Shown here: piece by piece, positions 1 to 7,693 of the stretch
How positions within the stretch are numbered: position 1 is the first letter of the stretch
Layout: every line of letters begins with the position of its first letter
NCBI RefSeq assembly: GCF_014648095.1
Contig: NZ_BMQL01000002.1
Span: 124,001 to 188,000 of the forward strand
Direction of reading: 5' to 3'
From: Deinococcus ruber
GTDB lineage: Bacteria; Deinococcota; Deinococci; Deinococcales; Deinococcaceae
DNA length: 64,000 nucleotides
Notes under the pieces: generated by a model
The model's database searches: none
Told to the model about the DNA's origin: nothing
The model's input: the letters and a program-made list of their open reading frames with translations, nothing else
Made by a program: the position numbers and the translations under genes

Positions 1-1
1 G

Positions 2-238
2 CGCAGCGTGATCGCCACTGCTGTGACGGGCGGCGTGTGGGTGCCTGCCTTCTCCAGCGCCCTGGCCTACTACGACGGGTACCGCAGCGAGCGCCTGCCC
101 GCCAACATCCTTCAGGCACAGCGCGACTACTTCGGGGCGCACACCTACGAGCGCATCGACAGAGCGCGGGGCGAGTTCTTCCACACCAACTGGACCGGAC
201 GCGGCGGCACCACTGCCAGCACGACCTACAACGTCTAA
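2..238 (+). CDS. gnd: 6-phosphogluconate dehydrogenase, long type, C-terminal end (partial)
   Basis: Only the last 78 codons are in the window; the gene begins upstream and ends with TAA. The tail reads [34 protein letters not shown] and a closing FHTNW. These are signature features of the C-terminal domain of the dimeric, roughly 470-residue, usually NADP-dependent 6-phosphogluconate dehydrogenase, where the H and R residues contact substrate across the dimer. The enzyme oxidatively decarboxylates 6-phosphogluconate to ribulose 5-phosphate in the cytosol. A second enzyme of the short type lies at 51504-52553, so the genome appears to hold both forms. The last residues after FHTNW (Thr/Gly rich) are an ordinary variable tail. 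The family assignment is firm; cofactor use is inferred from the family. Confidence 0.93.
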   Translation, partial: RSVIATAVTGGVWVPAFSSALAYYDGYRSERLPANILQAQRDYFGAHTYERIDRARGEFFHTNWTGRGGTTASTTYNV

Positions 239-259
239 ACCCTGCTGAAGCGCACCACA

Positions 260-296
260 CAGCACCTGTCCTGCCGAGTCGGTGGGATGGGTGCTG
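260..296 (+). terminator. possible terminator after gnd
   Basis: A 7-bp perfect stem (CAGCACC at 260-266 with GGTGCTG at 290-296) lies 22 bases after the gnd stop and is followed by the T-rich stretch TTCGTTGTTCT. The loop is long (23 nt) and the T run is broken, so this is a weak call. Confidence 0.35.
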
Positions 297-382
297 TTCG
301 TTGTTCTCGGGTCTTAGGAAACTGGGGGGGGTGCGGCAGTTGCCCAGACAAACCGTTTCCTCACTTTTAACATGAATACCAG

Positions 383-1381
383 ATGAAAACATTTCTGACT
401 GTGCTGCTGTCTGTGTCGGCCTCTGCGCTGGCGACGACCACCTCTCCACCGAGTCTCCACCCTCAGACCGGGCGTATTTCGATCCTGCACGGAAGCGCGA
501 CGGTACAGGCCGACAGCGGACTGTTTTACCTGGATGCCGCCGACGCCCGCAGCATGATCGTGGACGTGTGGGGCAATCCGCCGGAAGTGGCGAGCGACGT
601 GCTGGGAATGCTGGTGCCGGGCAACGCCCCGCAGGACAGTGCCGAGAGCTGGGGTATCGTGCTGACCGAAAGCCAGGACGGGCATGTCAGCGACAGCGAC
701 GCGGCCCAGACCAACTACACCTCACTGCTCAGCGATATGCAGCAGGGCGTCGAGGAGCGCAACACCGAGCGCACCAAGGCCGGATACGAACCGATCCGGC
801 TGGTCGGCTGGGCCGAGCCGCCAAGTTACGACGCCATGACTCACAAGATGTACTGGGCCAAAGAACTGGTGTTCGGAACAGACAGCGCCAAGCAGGCCGA
901 CCATACCCTCAATTACGCGGTGCGGGTGCTGGGCCGCCAGAACGTACTGGAGCTGAATGCGGTGGGCAGCATGGCGCAGCTTCCGGCCATTCGTCAGGGC
1001 ATGAAAGAGGTCGTGCAGCGCGTCAGCTTCAATCCCGGTTCTCGCTACGAAGACTTCAATGCCAGTACCGACAAACTGGCGACCTACGGCATCGCGGGTC
1101 TGATCGCCGGGGGCGTGGTGGCCCAGAAAGTCGGCCTGTTTGCCCTAATTCCGCTGCTGCTCAAGAAGGGCTGGATTGTGATCGTGGCGCTGCTGGCCCT
1201 GCTGCGGCGGGTAGGCGGCATGTTCAGTCGTCGCCGGGCTGCTCACCCAGAAGTCGAGCTGGCCTCCGACTCTCAGAGAAGCGAGGTGAGTGCTGCCACC
1301 GTTGCCATTCCCGCGCCGCAGCAGGCGCGGATCAGCCTCAGCAAACCGGGCGACCGACCGCTGGGCCGCCACGAGAACTGA
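383..1381 (+). CDS. DUF2167 family membrane-anchored protein
   Basis: A protein of 332 residues with an N-terminal signal peptide (MKTFLTVLLSVSASALA). It has the DUF2167 hallmarks: an LDAADARSMI segment followed by WGNPP, then GMLVP. A later segment reads LVGWAEPPSYDAMTHKMYWAKEL, and there are hydrophobic stretches near residues 230-270 (IAGLIAGGVVAQKVGLFALI and the segment after it). The C-terminus after GGMFSRRR is basic, then Ser/Ala/Pro rich, and probably cytoplasmic. The family is widespread in bacteria as a putative membrane-anchored protein with no settled biochemical role. It stands alone, convergent with the methyltransferase at 1418. The ATG at 383 is the only start that gives the signal peptide. 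Family call is good; function unknown. Confidence 0.85.
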   Translation: MKTFLTVLLSVSASALATTTSPPSLHPQTGRISILHGSATVQADSGLFYLDAADARSMIVDVWGNPPEVASDVLGMLVPGNAPQDSAESWGIVLTESQDGHVSDSDAAQTNYTSLLSDMQQGVEERNTERTKAGYEPIRLVGWAEPPSYDAMTHKMYWAKELVFGTDSAKQADHTLNYAVRVLGRQNVLELNAVGSMAQLPAIRQGMKEVVQRVSFNPGSRYEDFNASTDKLATYGIAGLIAGGVVAQKVGLFALIPLLLKKGWIVIVALLALLRRVGGMFSRRRAAHPEVELASDSQRSEVSAATVAIPAPQQARISLSKPGDRPLGRHEN

Positions 1382-1417
1382 GCAGCAGGGGAGGCGAAAC
1401 ACGGAGTCGGGGCTTTT

Positions 1418-2191
1418 CTAGCTCGTCTTCACCGCCAGCGCCCGCAGTCGGCAGTAGTCCGACACCCACGCAGAACCGTTCCACAGCCGTGGGCGGGCGT
1501 ATTCGGCAGCGCGTGTCAGCACCGCTTCGCGCTCATCAGCACTCAGCGGGGCCAGCCAGCCACTGCCGAAGCTGTCCAGCCACGCCCGGAACCCGTCCTC
1601 GCCGGGCAGCAGGCTGGGGCGTTCGAACCAGTGAGTTCGCAGCACTCTCAGGCCTGCCGCTTCCAGCAGGGCCGCAAGCTGCGCCGTGCTCGGAAAGACC
1701 CAGGGATGCGTGAGATCGGGCAGGCCCAGCGAGGTGGTGCTGTGCTGCACGGCGTCCAGGGTCGTCTGGACGTTGCCCGCGCCGCCCATCTCCAGCACGA
1801 AACGCCCACCCGGCACCAGCGCTGCCGCGACCCGCTGCATCACGCTGTCCAGCGGCTTCATCCAGTGCAGCGCCGCATTGCTGAAGACGGCATCAAACTC
1901 CGAGCGGTAAGGCAGTAAGTGCGCGTCCTGCACCTCGAAGCTCAGCCCCGGATGGGTGCTGCGGGCCGCCTCGATCATGGCAGAAGACGCGTCGGCCCCC
2001 ACGACCTGTGCGCCACTCTGCGCGATCAGGGCGCTGAGTTCGCCGCTGCCACAGCCCAGATCGAGAATGCGTTCGCCCGGCTGAGGGCTGAGCCAGTCGT
2101 TCGCCAGATCCTGACTGCTCTGAAAAACGAAGGCGTGGCGGGTGCGGTACTCGGTGGCGTCCCAGGTGGTGGCCTGCGTTGGTGTGCTCAT
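1418..2191 (-). CDS. class I SAM-dependent methyltransferase, trans-aconitate/isopropylmalate methyltransferase-like
   Basis: A 257-residue single-domain Rossmann methyltransferase. Motif I, ILDLGCGSGEL, is at residues 42-52; an acidic residue ends beta-2 in VVGADASSAMIEAAR, and VFSNAALHW follows, the arrangement seen in Tam-type (trans-aconitate) enzymes. A strong ribosome site, GGAGG, sits 4 bases before the ATG at 2191. The transcript starts with a short Leu/Ile-rich leader peptide and a terminator hairpin ending 27 bases upstream of this gene (see 2219-2323). In yeast the related Tmt1 methylates both trans-aconitate and 3-isopropylmalate, a leucine intermediate, so a leucine link is possible here. 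The substrate itself is not readable from the sequence. Confidence 0.85.
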   Translation of the reverse strand: MSTPTQATTWDATEYRTRHAFVFQSSQDLANDWLSPQPGERILDLGCGSGELSALIAQSGAQVVGADASSAMIEAARSTHPGLSFEVQDAHLLPYRSEFDAVFSNAALHWMKPLDSVMQRVAAALVPGGRFVLEMGGAGNVQTTLDAVQHSTTSLGLPDLTHPWVFPSTAQLAALLEAAGLRVLRTHWFERPSLLPGEDGFRAWLDSFGSGWLAPLSADEREAVLTRAAEYARPRLWNGSAWVSDYCRLRALAVKTS

Positions 2192-2218
2192 CTGTCCTCC
2201 AGGTTCTAGCGTCGTGCC

Positions 2219-2251
2219 AAAAAAAACCCCACCCAGACGATTTGGGTGGGG
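2219..2251 (-). terminator. attenuator terminator between leader peptide and methyltransferase
   Basis: Read on the minus strand, CCCCACCC (2251-2244) pairs perfectly with GGGTGGGG (2234-2227) around a 9-nt loop and is followed by eight T residues (2226-2219). It lies between the leader peptide stop codon (2270) and the methyltransferase start (2191). It therefore sits inside the leader transcript and does not follow a full-length gene; rplY upstream already has its own terminator at 2412-2453. Confidence 0.85.
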
Positions 2252-2269
2252 AAGCGAAACCGCAGCGTG

Positions 2270-2323
2270 CTACCGCCGGGAGGGTCCCCCGCCGATAAGA
2301 AGAAGTGCACGCCGCGTCTGCAT
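2270..2323 (-). CDS. 17-residue leader peptide rich in Leu/Ile (attenuation leader)
   Basis: The 18-codon frame encodes MQTRRALLLIGGGPSRR and stops with TAG. Codons 7-10 are CTT CTT CTT ATC, three identical leucine codons that neighbouring genes use rarely (they prefer CTG). The ATG is 6 bases after TACGCT (2335-2330), a TANNNT -10 box, so the transcript would be leaderless and start at this codon. It is followed within 20 bases by an intrinsic terminator and then by the methyltransferase gene. This is the classic order of a ribosome-mediated attenuator. An 8-base G-rich stretch in codons 11-13 (2293-2286) could pair with the 5' arm of the terminator with one mismatch. Which fold is favoured under starvation cannot be decided by eye. 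Confidence 0.65.
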   Translation of the reverse strand: MQTRRALLLIGGGPSRR

Positions 2324-2329
2324 ACGGTC

Positions 2330-2335
2330 AGCGTA
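2330..2335 (-). promoter_or_regulatory. -10 box of the leader transcript
   Basis: TACGCT on the minus strand lies 6 bases before the leader ATG, matching the TANNNT leaderless promoter seen many times in this window. No convincing -35 box is visible. Confidence 0.55.
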
Positions 2336-2411
2336 GCATCTGCTGGCCCCGCAGCGTGCAGCATCTGAAGCCGCCAGAGCGGGCCGCGTTGCCTGTGCGG
2401 GCCGAGTCAAG

Positions 2412-2453
2412 AAAACTCCCCTGACCACCGTAGAGTGCGGTCAGGGGAGTTTT
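2412..2453 (-). terminator. terminator of rplY
   Basis: A perfect 15-bp stem (AAAACTCCCCTGACC with its complement) with a 12-nt loop starts 11 bases after the rplY stop. The A and T ends of the arms make it able to work in both directions. Confidence 0.92.
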
Positions 2454-2463
2454 AGACAGGCTC

Positions 2464-3141
2464 TTACTCGCTCTGGCTTTCCTCGGCCTTGACCTCTTCG
2501 AGGGTGGCCTCGCCTTCCAGCACGGCTTCGGCGGCTTCCTCGCTCAGCTCGCCAGCAGCGACCAGACCGGCAACCTGGGCAGCCTGATCCTCGGCAGCAG
2601 CCTCGCCTTCCGACATACGGGGCGGCAGCACGCTCACCACGATCAGGTCGGCGTCGGCGGCCAGGGTCACGCCCTGAGGCAGCTTGATCTGACCGGCGGT
2701 CACATGATCACCGATGTTCAGGCGGGTCACGTCGATGACCAGTTCCTGAGGAATGCGGCGGGGGCCGGGGGCCACGACGCTGAGGTTGTGCACCACGATA
2801 TCGACCATGCCGCCGTTGATCGCGCCGCGTGCCTTGCCACTGGTGTGGATGGGCACGGCCACTTCAATCGGCTCGCCGTAGTGAACCAGCGTGAAATCGA
2901 CGTGGATCGGAATGCGGCGGCGCTTGTCCATCTGGACGCTCTTGACCAGCGCGGGGAAGGCTTCGCTGTCGCCCACGGTGATGTCGAAGATGCCCGTCTG
3001 GCCCTGAAGGCGGAAAGCCCGGTCGAATTCCTTGCGGTCGAGCGTGAAGGAGATGTTCTGCTCCTTGTTGTAGGCCACGGCAGGCATCTGACCGTCTTGC
3101 AGTTGTTCCTGGGTCTTGCGCGGATTTGCTTTGAGTTCCAT
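2464..3141 (-). CDS. rplY: 50S ribosomal protein L25/CTC
   Basis: A protein of 225 residues. Residues 1-95 form the L25 5S-rRNA-binding domain (MELKANPRKTQEQ, then FDRAFRLQGQTGIFDI). A second beta-rich domain follows (IEVAVPIHTSGKARG to DADLIVVSVLPPR). The acidic helical tail at about 180-225 (AAAEDQAAQVAGLVAAGELSE) resembles the third domain of the long CTC protein of Deinococcus radiodurans, which is about 237 residues. It binds 5S rRNA in the large subunit. The start at 3141 is chosen because GGAGGAAGG sits 4 bases upstream and the protein then begins as in the family; a longer reading from 3285 has no family similarity. Confidence 0.95.
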   Translation of the reverse strand: MELKANPRKTQEQLQDGQMPAVAYNKEQNISFTLDRKEFDRAFRLQGQTGIFDITVGDSEAFPALVKSVQMDKRRRIPIHVDFTLVHYGEPIEVAVPIHTSGKARGAINGGMVDIVVHNLSVVAPGPRRIPQELVIDVTRLNIGDHVTAGQIKLPQGVTLAADADLIVVSVLPPRMSEGEAAAEDQAAQVAGLVAAGELSEEAAEAVLEGEATLEEVKAEESQSE

Positions 3142-3463
3142 GTGTCCTTCCTCCGTACCTGCTGGCCCACCTGCGCCGTCTCCGGGTTGCTTCTCCGGGG
3201 GCGGTCCGAAACCGTCCTGTTGGACTGGGCAGCGTTCTGTTCTGGTCAAAACGCGCCGGGTTCGGGCGGGGCGGGGGCCTTGCAACCTGAACAGTGTAGC
3301 AAAAGAAAAAGAGACGTGCCAATGGGCGACGCCTCTGGTTCAGGTGGGTGTTCATTTCCGGTGCCGTACAGACCCGTTGCCTCAGACTGTTCCCGGTGGG
3401 TGTTCGGAATGCCTATAGCCGCGCTGGCATAGGGTTTAGCTCAGGTCAAAGGCCGTTGCCGCC
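3142..3463. other. intergenic region with rplY leader
   Basis: This gene-free stretch of about 320 bases carries the rplY promoter at 3293-3322 and a GC-rich untranslated leader of roughly 145 bases. Nothing else is recognised. Confidence 0.6.
3293..3322 (-). promoter_or_regulatory. rplY promoter
   Basis: On the minus strand TTGGCA (3322-3317) and TACACT (3298-3293) are separated by 18 bases. Transcription from here would give an unusually long leader of about 145 bases before rplY, in contrast to the leaderless genes nearby. Confidence 0.6.
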
Positions 3464-4390
3464 TTACTTGCCCAGCAGGGCATCGAGGTCGCCCGCCGAG
3501 ATGTTGCGCGTCTGTGCGCCCACGCTGGTGGCCGACAGCACCCCCGCTGCATTGGCTGCCAGCGCACTTCTGGTCAGCGGCTGCCCGCTCAGCACCGCGT
3601 GGGCGAAGGCCGCCACGAAGGTATCACCCGATCCGGTGCTGTCCACCACGGCGTCACCGATCTTCACGGCGTCGATCAGTTCGGTTTCGTCGGGCGTCCA
3701 GACGATGCTGCCCATTGCACCCACCTTGACCACCACCTTCTGAACACCGCGCTTGCCCAGCACGCTCAGGGCCGCACTGATGCTCGACGTGCCGGTCAGG
3801 GCCAGCAGTTCGTGCTGATTGAGCAGCAGGTAATCGCAGCCGACCACGGTATCAAGCAGGCCAGTGCCCACCGAGTTCACGGCCCCGGTGCCCAGATCCA
3901 TGAAGATGGTGACGCCCGCTTTCTTGGCAAAGCCCAGCGCTTTGATGGCATATTCGCGCTGCGGCCCCGCGATCAGGCTGTACGCCGAAACGATCAGGGC
4001 GTCGGCGCTGTCGATGTCTTTCTTCTTCAGCTTGGCCGGATCGAGTTCGCGGTTGGCCGCGCCGTAGCTGATCATGGCGCGTTTGCCGCCCTCGGTCTGC
4101 ATCACCGTAATGGTGCTGGTCAGCAATGAGGGGTCGCGCTGCACCGCGCTTTCGCTCACGCCGCTTTCGCGCACGTTGCTCAGGGCGTACTCGGCAAAGG
4201 GGTCTTCACCGACCCGGGCCGCCAGCAGCACGGTATGCCCCAGCCGCGCCAGCGTCACGCTGATGGTGCCGCCCGCGCCGCCCGGCTGCATGGTGGCGCG
4301 AATAGGAGAGACTTCCTCGCCGGGGGCGGGCAGGTGTTGCAGGTCGTACAGGTGATCCACCGTCACGTCGCCGATGACAAAAAATTTCAA
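3464..4390 (-). CDS. PfkB/ribokinase family carbohydrate kinase
   Basis: A protein of 308 residues. The N-terminus MKFFVIGDVTVDHLYDL is the PfkB entry strand. PGGAGG near residue 38 is the substrate-side glycine motif, and DSTGSGDTFVAAF near residue 250 holds the anion hole and the catalytic Asp of the second PfkB signature. It should phosphorylate a sugar or nucleoside with ATP in the cytosol. The exact substrate (ribose, fructose derivative, adenosine) cannot be set from the motifs. The gene stands alone between rplY and rsmA, and the 229-base gap upstream shows no other gene. GGAGG is placed 6 bases before the ATG. Confidence 0.88.
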   Translation of the reverse strand: MKFFVIGDVTVDHLYDLQHLPAPGEEVSPIRATMQPGGAGGTISVTLARLGHTVLLAARVGEDPFAEYALSNVRESGVSESAVQRDPSLLTSTITVMQTEGGKRAMISYGAANRELDPAKLKKKDIDSADALIVSAYSLIAGPQREYAIKALGFAKKAGVTIFMDLGTGAVNSVGTGLLDTVVGCDYLLLNQHELLALTGTSSISAALSVLGKRGVQKVVVKVGAMGSIVWTPDETELIDAVKIGDAVVDSTGSGDTFVAAFAHAVLSGQPLTRSALAANAAGVLSATSVGAQTRNISAGDLDALLGK

Positions 4391-4619
4391 GATATTCCTC
4401 CAGGCCCAGCTTCAAACGGCTTTATCTCGGAACTGAGCCTCTGATGGTGTGATAGAGCGCCGCCCCACGCTCGGAGTGGCTGCCTGAAACACGGTTCTGT
4501 ACACGGCCCGACCGAAGGTCTCGGTGCGGTGGTGGACGAGGCCCTGTTCTGAGCGTTCGATGTATCTTACCATGCGCGGCTGGAGGGTCTTCAGCCTGAG
4601 TTTGCCGCACTGGAGCATG

Positions 4620-5477
4620 TCAGGAATCGGTCAGGGGATTCGCCTCACTCTGAAAGATCAGCGCCGTATTCAGGGCGTCCATCTGGGTCAGGGGCACGTC
4701 TTCGGCGCGAACGTCGCCGCTGAGCTTGGCCTGTTCCAGTGCCCGGTCGAGCAGTTCGGGCGCGTAGCCTGCCATCCGCAGATTGTTCCGCAGGGTCTTG
4801 CGGCGGTGGCTGAGAGACTGTTCCAGCAGCTTTACCAGCCCGGCAGCGGGCCGCTCGCCGGTAAATTCCAGCCGCACGATGCTGGAAGTCACGTCGGGGG
4901 CAGGGAAGAAAGCTCCTTTCGGCACGTCGCGCACGACTTTCACGCTTCCGTGCAGCGCGATCAGGGCCGACAGGTAGCCGTAGCCGTCCTGGCCCGGTCG
5001 GCTGCCCAGACGCTCGGCCACCTCGCGCTGCACCAGCACCGTGGCACTCACGATGCTGCCACTGGTCATGAAGCGCGTCAGCAGCGCGGTGCTGATGTAA
5101 TACGGCAGATTGGCGATGACCCGCGTGCCCTGCGGCAGCGACGCGTAATCGAAGTTCAGCGCGTCGCCCCAGACGATCTGTATATCCAGGCCCGCCAGCG
5201 TTTCGGCCAGCACGTCTTTCAGGCGTTCGTCTTTTTCGAGCGTCGTGACGTGTGCGCCGCGTTCGGCCAGTTCGCGGGTCAGCACGCCCAGACCGGGGCC
5301 GACTTCCAGCACGTTCACGCCCGGCTGTGCGCCGCCCGCCTCGGCGATCAGCCGCAGGATGTTACCGTCGATCAGAAAGTTCTGCCCCAGGCTCTTGGTT
5401 GGGCGCAGGCCATGCCGGGCCAGCAGATCGCGCACCGTTTTGGGTGAATAGAGCGGAGATGGCAGGGGCGTGTTCAT
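4620..5477 (-). CDS. rsmA: 16S rRNA (adenine1518-N6/adenine1519-N6)-dimethyltransferase
   Basis: A protein of 285 residues. SLGQNFL at 29-35 is the KsgA/RsmA N-terminal signature, VLEVGPGLG at 56-64 binds S-adenosylmethionine, and NLPY at 123-126 is the catalytic motif IV of N6-adenine methylation. It dimethylates two adjacent adenines in the 3' hairpin of 16S rRNA during small-subunit maturation. The start at 5477 gives the family N-terminus (SPKTVRDLLARHGL). A longer reading adds 24 Arg/Leu-rich residues without similarity. TATCAT and TACTCT lie just upstream, so the leader is very short. It is divergent from the DEAD-box helicase, another RNA-related gene. Confidence 0.95.
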   Translation of the reverse strand: MNTPLPSPLYSPKTVRDLLARHGLRPTKSLGQNFLIDGNILRLIAEAGGAQPGVNVLEVGPGLGVLTRELAERGAHVTTLEKDERLKDVLAETLAGLDIQIVWGDALNFDYASLPQGTRVIANLPYYISTALLTRFMTSGSIVSATVLVQREVAERLGSRPGQDGYGYLSALIALHGSVKVVRDVPKGAFFPAPDVTSSIVRLEFTGERPAAGLVKLLEQSLSHRRKTLRNNLRMAGYAPELLDRALEQAKLSGDVRAEDVPLTQMDALNTALIFQSEANPLTDS

Positions 5478-5748
5478 ACAGAGTAGTGATGATAGCGGAA
5501 GTAAGGGGCGCGTGCGTCTGGCGGCGTTCCGGCCCGCTGCCGCGCCCACTGTGTAAGCACTGACCGAGCAATTCGGGCGCGAATCTGTCAGACTGTCATC
5601 AAGCGGCCCGCTGTTCCCTCTACCGGGCCAGACCCTTTCCCCACTCAGAGTTCTGCCGCAGGCACACGCGGCTTCCCTCTGCCGGGCTGCACCGACCTGA
5701 AGAGTTCAGGCGTGAAGCGCCTTCTTGTCTGCTGTGCCACGGAGACCC

Positions 5749-7248
5749 ATGACCGATTCCACCCTTCCTTCTGCTTCCAGCGCTGTCCAGCCCCTCAGCA
5801 CCTTTCAGGACATGCAGCTTCCCTCGATGCTCAATGCCGCCATCACTCGGCTCGGCTACACCGTGCCCACCGAGATTCAGCTGCTGAGCCTGCCCCCCGC
5901 CCGCAAAGGTCAGGACGTGCTCGGCACGGCGGCGACCGGTTCCGGCAAGACGGTGGCCTTCCTGCTGCCGCTGATCGAGAAGCTGCTGTCGAGCCGCGCC
6001 ACGCCGCGCAGAACCCGCGCTCTGGTGCTGGCCCCTACCCGCGAACTGGCCGCGCAGATCGAGGAAGTGGCGCTGGAACTGTGCAAGAGCACGCCGCTGC
6101 GCGTCACCAGCATCTTCGGCGGCGTGGGCCAGAGTCCTCAGGCGGCGGCGCTGCGGGCAGGCACCGAAATCGTGATTGCCACGCCCGGACGCCTGCTCGA
6201 CCACATCGGTCAGGGCAACGCGCAGTTTGGCGGCCTGGAAGTGCTGGTGCTCGACGAGGCCGACCGTATGCTCGACCTGGGCTTCCTGCCCGACATCCGC
6301 CGCATCCTGAAGGTGCTGCCCTCTCAGCGCCAGACGCTGCTGTTCTCGGCCACCATGCCCGACGACATCCTGAAGCTGGCCCGCGACTTCCAGCACAACC
6401 CCGTGCGCGTGGGCGTGAAGCACGGCGGCAAGCCTGCCTCGCGCATTACCGAACTGGCGTATGCCGTGAGCAGTGAGATGAAGGTCGATCTGGTCGCCGG
6501 GCTGCTGGCCGCCCCCGATGTCGATCAGGCGCTGGTGTTTACCCGCACCAAGCACCGCGCCAACCGCGTGGCCGAGAAGCTGGAGAAAGCCGGAATCAGC
6601 GCCCAGCGCATTCACGGCAACCGCTCGCAGACCGCCCGCACCGAGGCGCTCGAAGGCTTCAAGTCGGGCAAATACCGCGTGCTGGTCGCCACCGACATCG
6701 CCGCACGCGGCATCGACGTTCCGGCGCTGGGCCACGTCATCAACTTCGATGTGCCGGTGAGCGCTGAAGACTACGTACACCGCGCTGGCCGCACCGCCCG
6801 CGCCGGGCTGAGCGGCACGGCCATCACGCTGTTTTCCCGCGACGAGGAAGATGGCCTGCGGAGCATCGAGCGCTTTACCGGCAAGCCGATTGAACGCGCC
6901 ACGCTGGCGGGCTTCGACTACAGCGCCAAGCCCAGCGAGGGGCTGGAAATTCCGCTGCGTGACCGTCTGGCCGCGCACCGTGCCCAGCGCAACGGCGGTC
7001 AGGGTGGCGGTCAGCGCGGCGGTGGACAGGGCGGCAGTCAGGGCCATGCCCGGCCCGCGTCGGCGCAGCAGGGACAGGGGCGCAGCGGCCAGGGCAGCGC
7101 GGGTCAGCGTCAGCAGTCGTCCGGTCAGGCCCGCCCCGCCGACAATGCCCGCTTCAGCACGGTGGCTCCGGCTCCCGGCGAGGGGCGCAGCGGCGGCAAC
7201 CGGGGCGGTGGCCCTCGCCGCGGCGGCAGTGGTGGCGGCAGGCGCTAA
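5749..7248 (+). CDS. DEAD-box ATP-dependent RNA helicase
   Basis: A protein of 499 residues with the full helicase set: Q-motif region TVPTEIQ at 38-44, AATGSGKT at 61-68, PTREL at 96-100, TPGR at 145-148, DEAD at 169-172, SAT at 200-202. ATDIAARGID and HRAGRTARAG follow in the second RecA domain. From about residue 415 the tail is low-complexity Gly/Gln/Arg/Ser with repeated GGQ and RGG-like units, typical of RNA-binding tails in RhlE/CsdA-like proteins. It unwinds RNA duplexes, likely in ribosome assembly or cold adaptation. ATG 5749 is chosen because GGAG stands 4 bases upstream; the earlier TTG lacks a site. Subfamily (RhlE-like) is inferred. Confidence 0.93.
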   Translation: MTDSTLPSASSAVQPLSTFQDMQLPSMLNAAITRLGYTVPTEIQLLSLPPARKGQDVLGTAATGSGKTVAFLLPLIEKLLSSRATPRRTRALVLAPTRELAAQIEEVALELCKSTPLRVTSIFGGVGQSPQAAALRAGTEIVIATPGRLLDHIGQGNAQFGGLEVLVLDEADRMLDLGFLPDIRRILKVLPSQRQTLLFSATMPDDILKLARDFQHNPVRVGVKHGGKPASRITELAYAVSSEMKVDLVAGLLAAPDVDQALVFTRTKHRANRVAEKLEKAGISAQRIHGNRSQTARTEALEGFKSGKYRVLVATDIAARGIDVPALGHVINFDVPVSAEDYVHRAGRTARAGLSGTAITLFSRDEEDGLRSIERFTGKPIERATLAGFDYSAKPSEGLEIPLRDRLAAHRAQRNGGQGGGQRGGGQGGSQGHARPASAQQGQGRSGQGSAGQRQQSSGQARPADNARFSTVAPAPGEGRSGGNRGGGPRRGGSGGGRR

Positions 7249-7264
7249 CAACTGACAGAGCAGC

Positions 7265-7309
7265 ACAACGGAGGCGAGTCATCTGGAAAAGATGGCTCGC
7301 CTCTGTTGT
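7265..7309 (+). terminator. terminator after the DEAD-box helicase
   Basis: A 20-bp stem with two G-U wobbles (7265-7284 with 7290-7309) and a GGAAA loop starts 16 bases after the stop codon. There is no strict T run, only TTGTATGTG. Confidence 0.75.
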
Positions 7310-7389
7310 ATGTGCTGTGCGCCGGGTGATTGTGTTTCTTCCAGTTCGGCAGCGAAGCGGCGACAGGCCGCGTCTATCTGTCTAGGCCG

Positions 7390-7692
7390 CTATTCGGCTT
7401 CCGGCTGCTCGACCGAGCCTTCCTCGATCACGGTCAGTGAGCGCAGCGTCGCGCCCTGGTGCCAGCCGTACTGCGGCTGATGAAGGCCCAGCGCCTCTGC
7501 CACGGCCCGCGCCAGCCCCATCTCGGGTTCGCCTTCGAGCTGAAACAGCAGGAAGCGGCGGCCCCCCGGCCCGATGCGGATGAACAGATTGTCGCCCAGT
7601 TCGAGTTGCTGGGTGCGCCCCAGCCGCACGGCACGTTCCTGACCGTATCTCAATACGTCTCGGATCTTGACTGTTACCGTCGGGTGTGACAT
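7390..7692 (-). CDS. conserved-looking hypothetical protein, 100 residues
   Basis: I do not recognise this family. It is a soluble 100-residue protein with a beta-rich centre (LELGDNLFIRIGPGGRRFLLFQLEGEPEM) followed by a helix (GLARAVAEALGL) and an acidic C-terminus. There are no cysteines and no signal peptide. It starts one base after the stop of the TetR gene at 7694, so the two are almost certainly one operon and may be translationally coupled. Codon use (strong G/C at third positions) matches the neighbours. A role with the regulator is possible but only from position. Confidence 0.7.
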   Translation of the reverse strand: MSHPTVTVKIRDVLRYGQERAVRLGRTQQLELGDNLFIRIGPGGRRFLLFQLEGEPEMGLARAVAEALGLHQPQYGWHQGATLRSLTVIEEGSVEQPEAE

Positions 7693-7693
7693 C

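Noticed and set aside
4412..4618. 68-codon frame between the PfkB kinase and rsmA
   Set aside because: No start signal, no similarity and poor codon use; treated as the 229-base promoter region of the kinase gene.
5620..7266. Long open frame (548 codons) on the minus strand
   Set aside because: It is the antisense of the DEAD-box helicase, with low-complexity Ala/Gln/His/Gly content and no family features.
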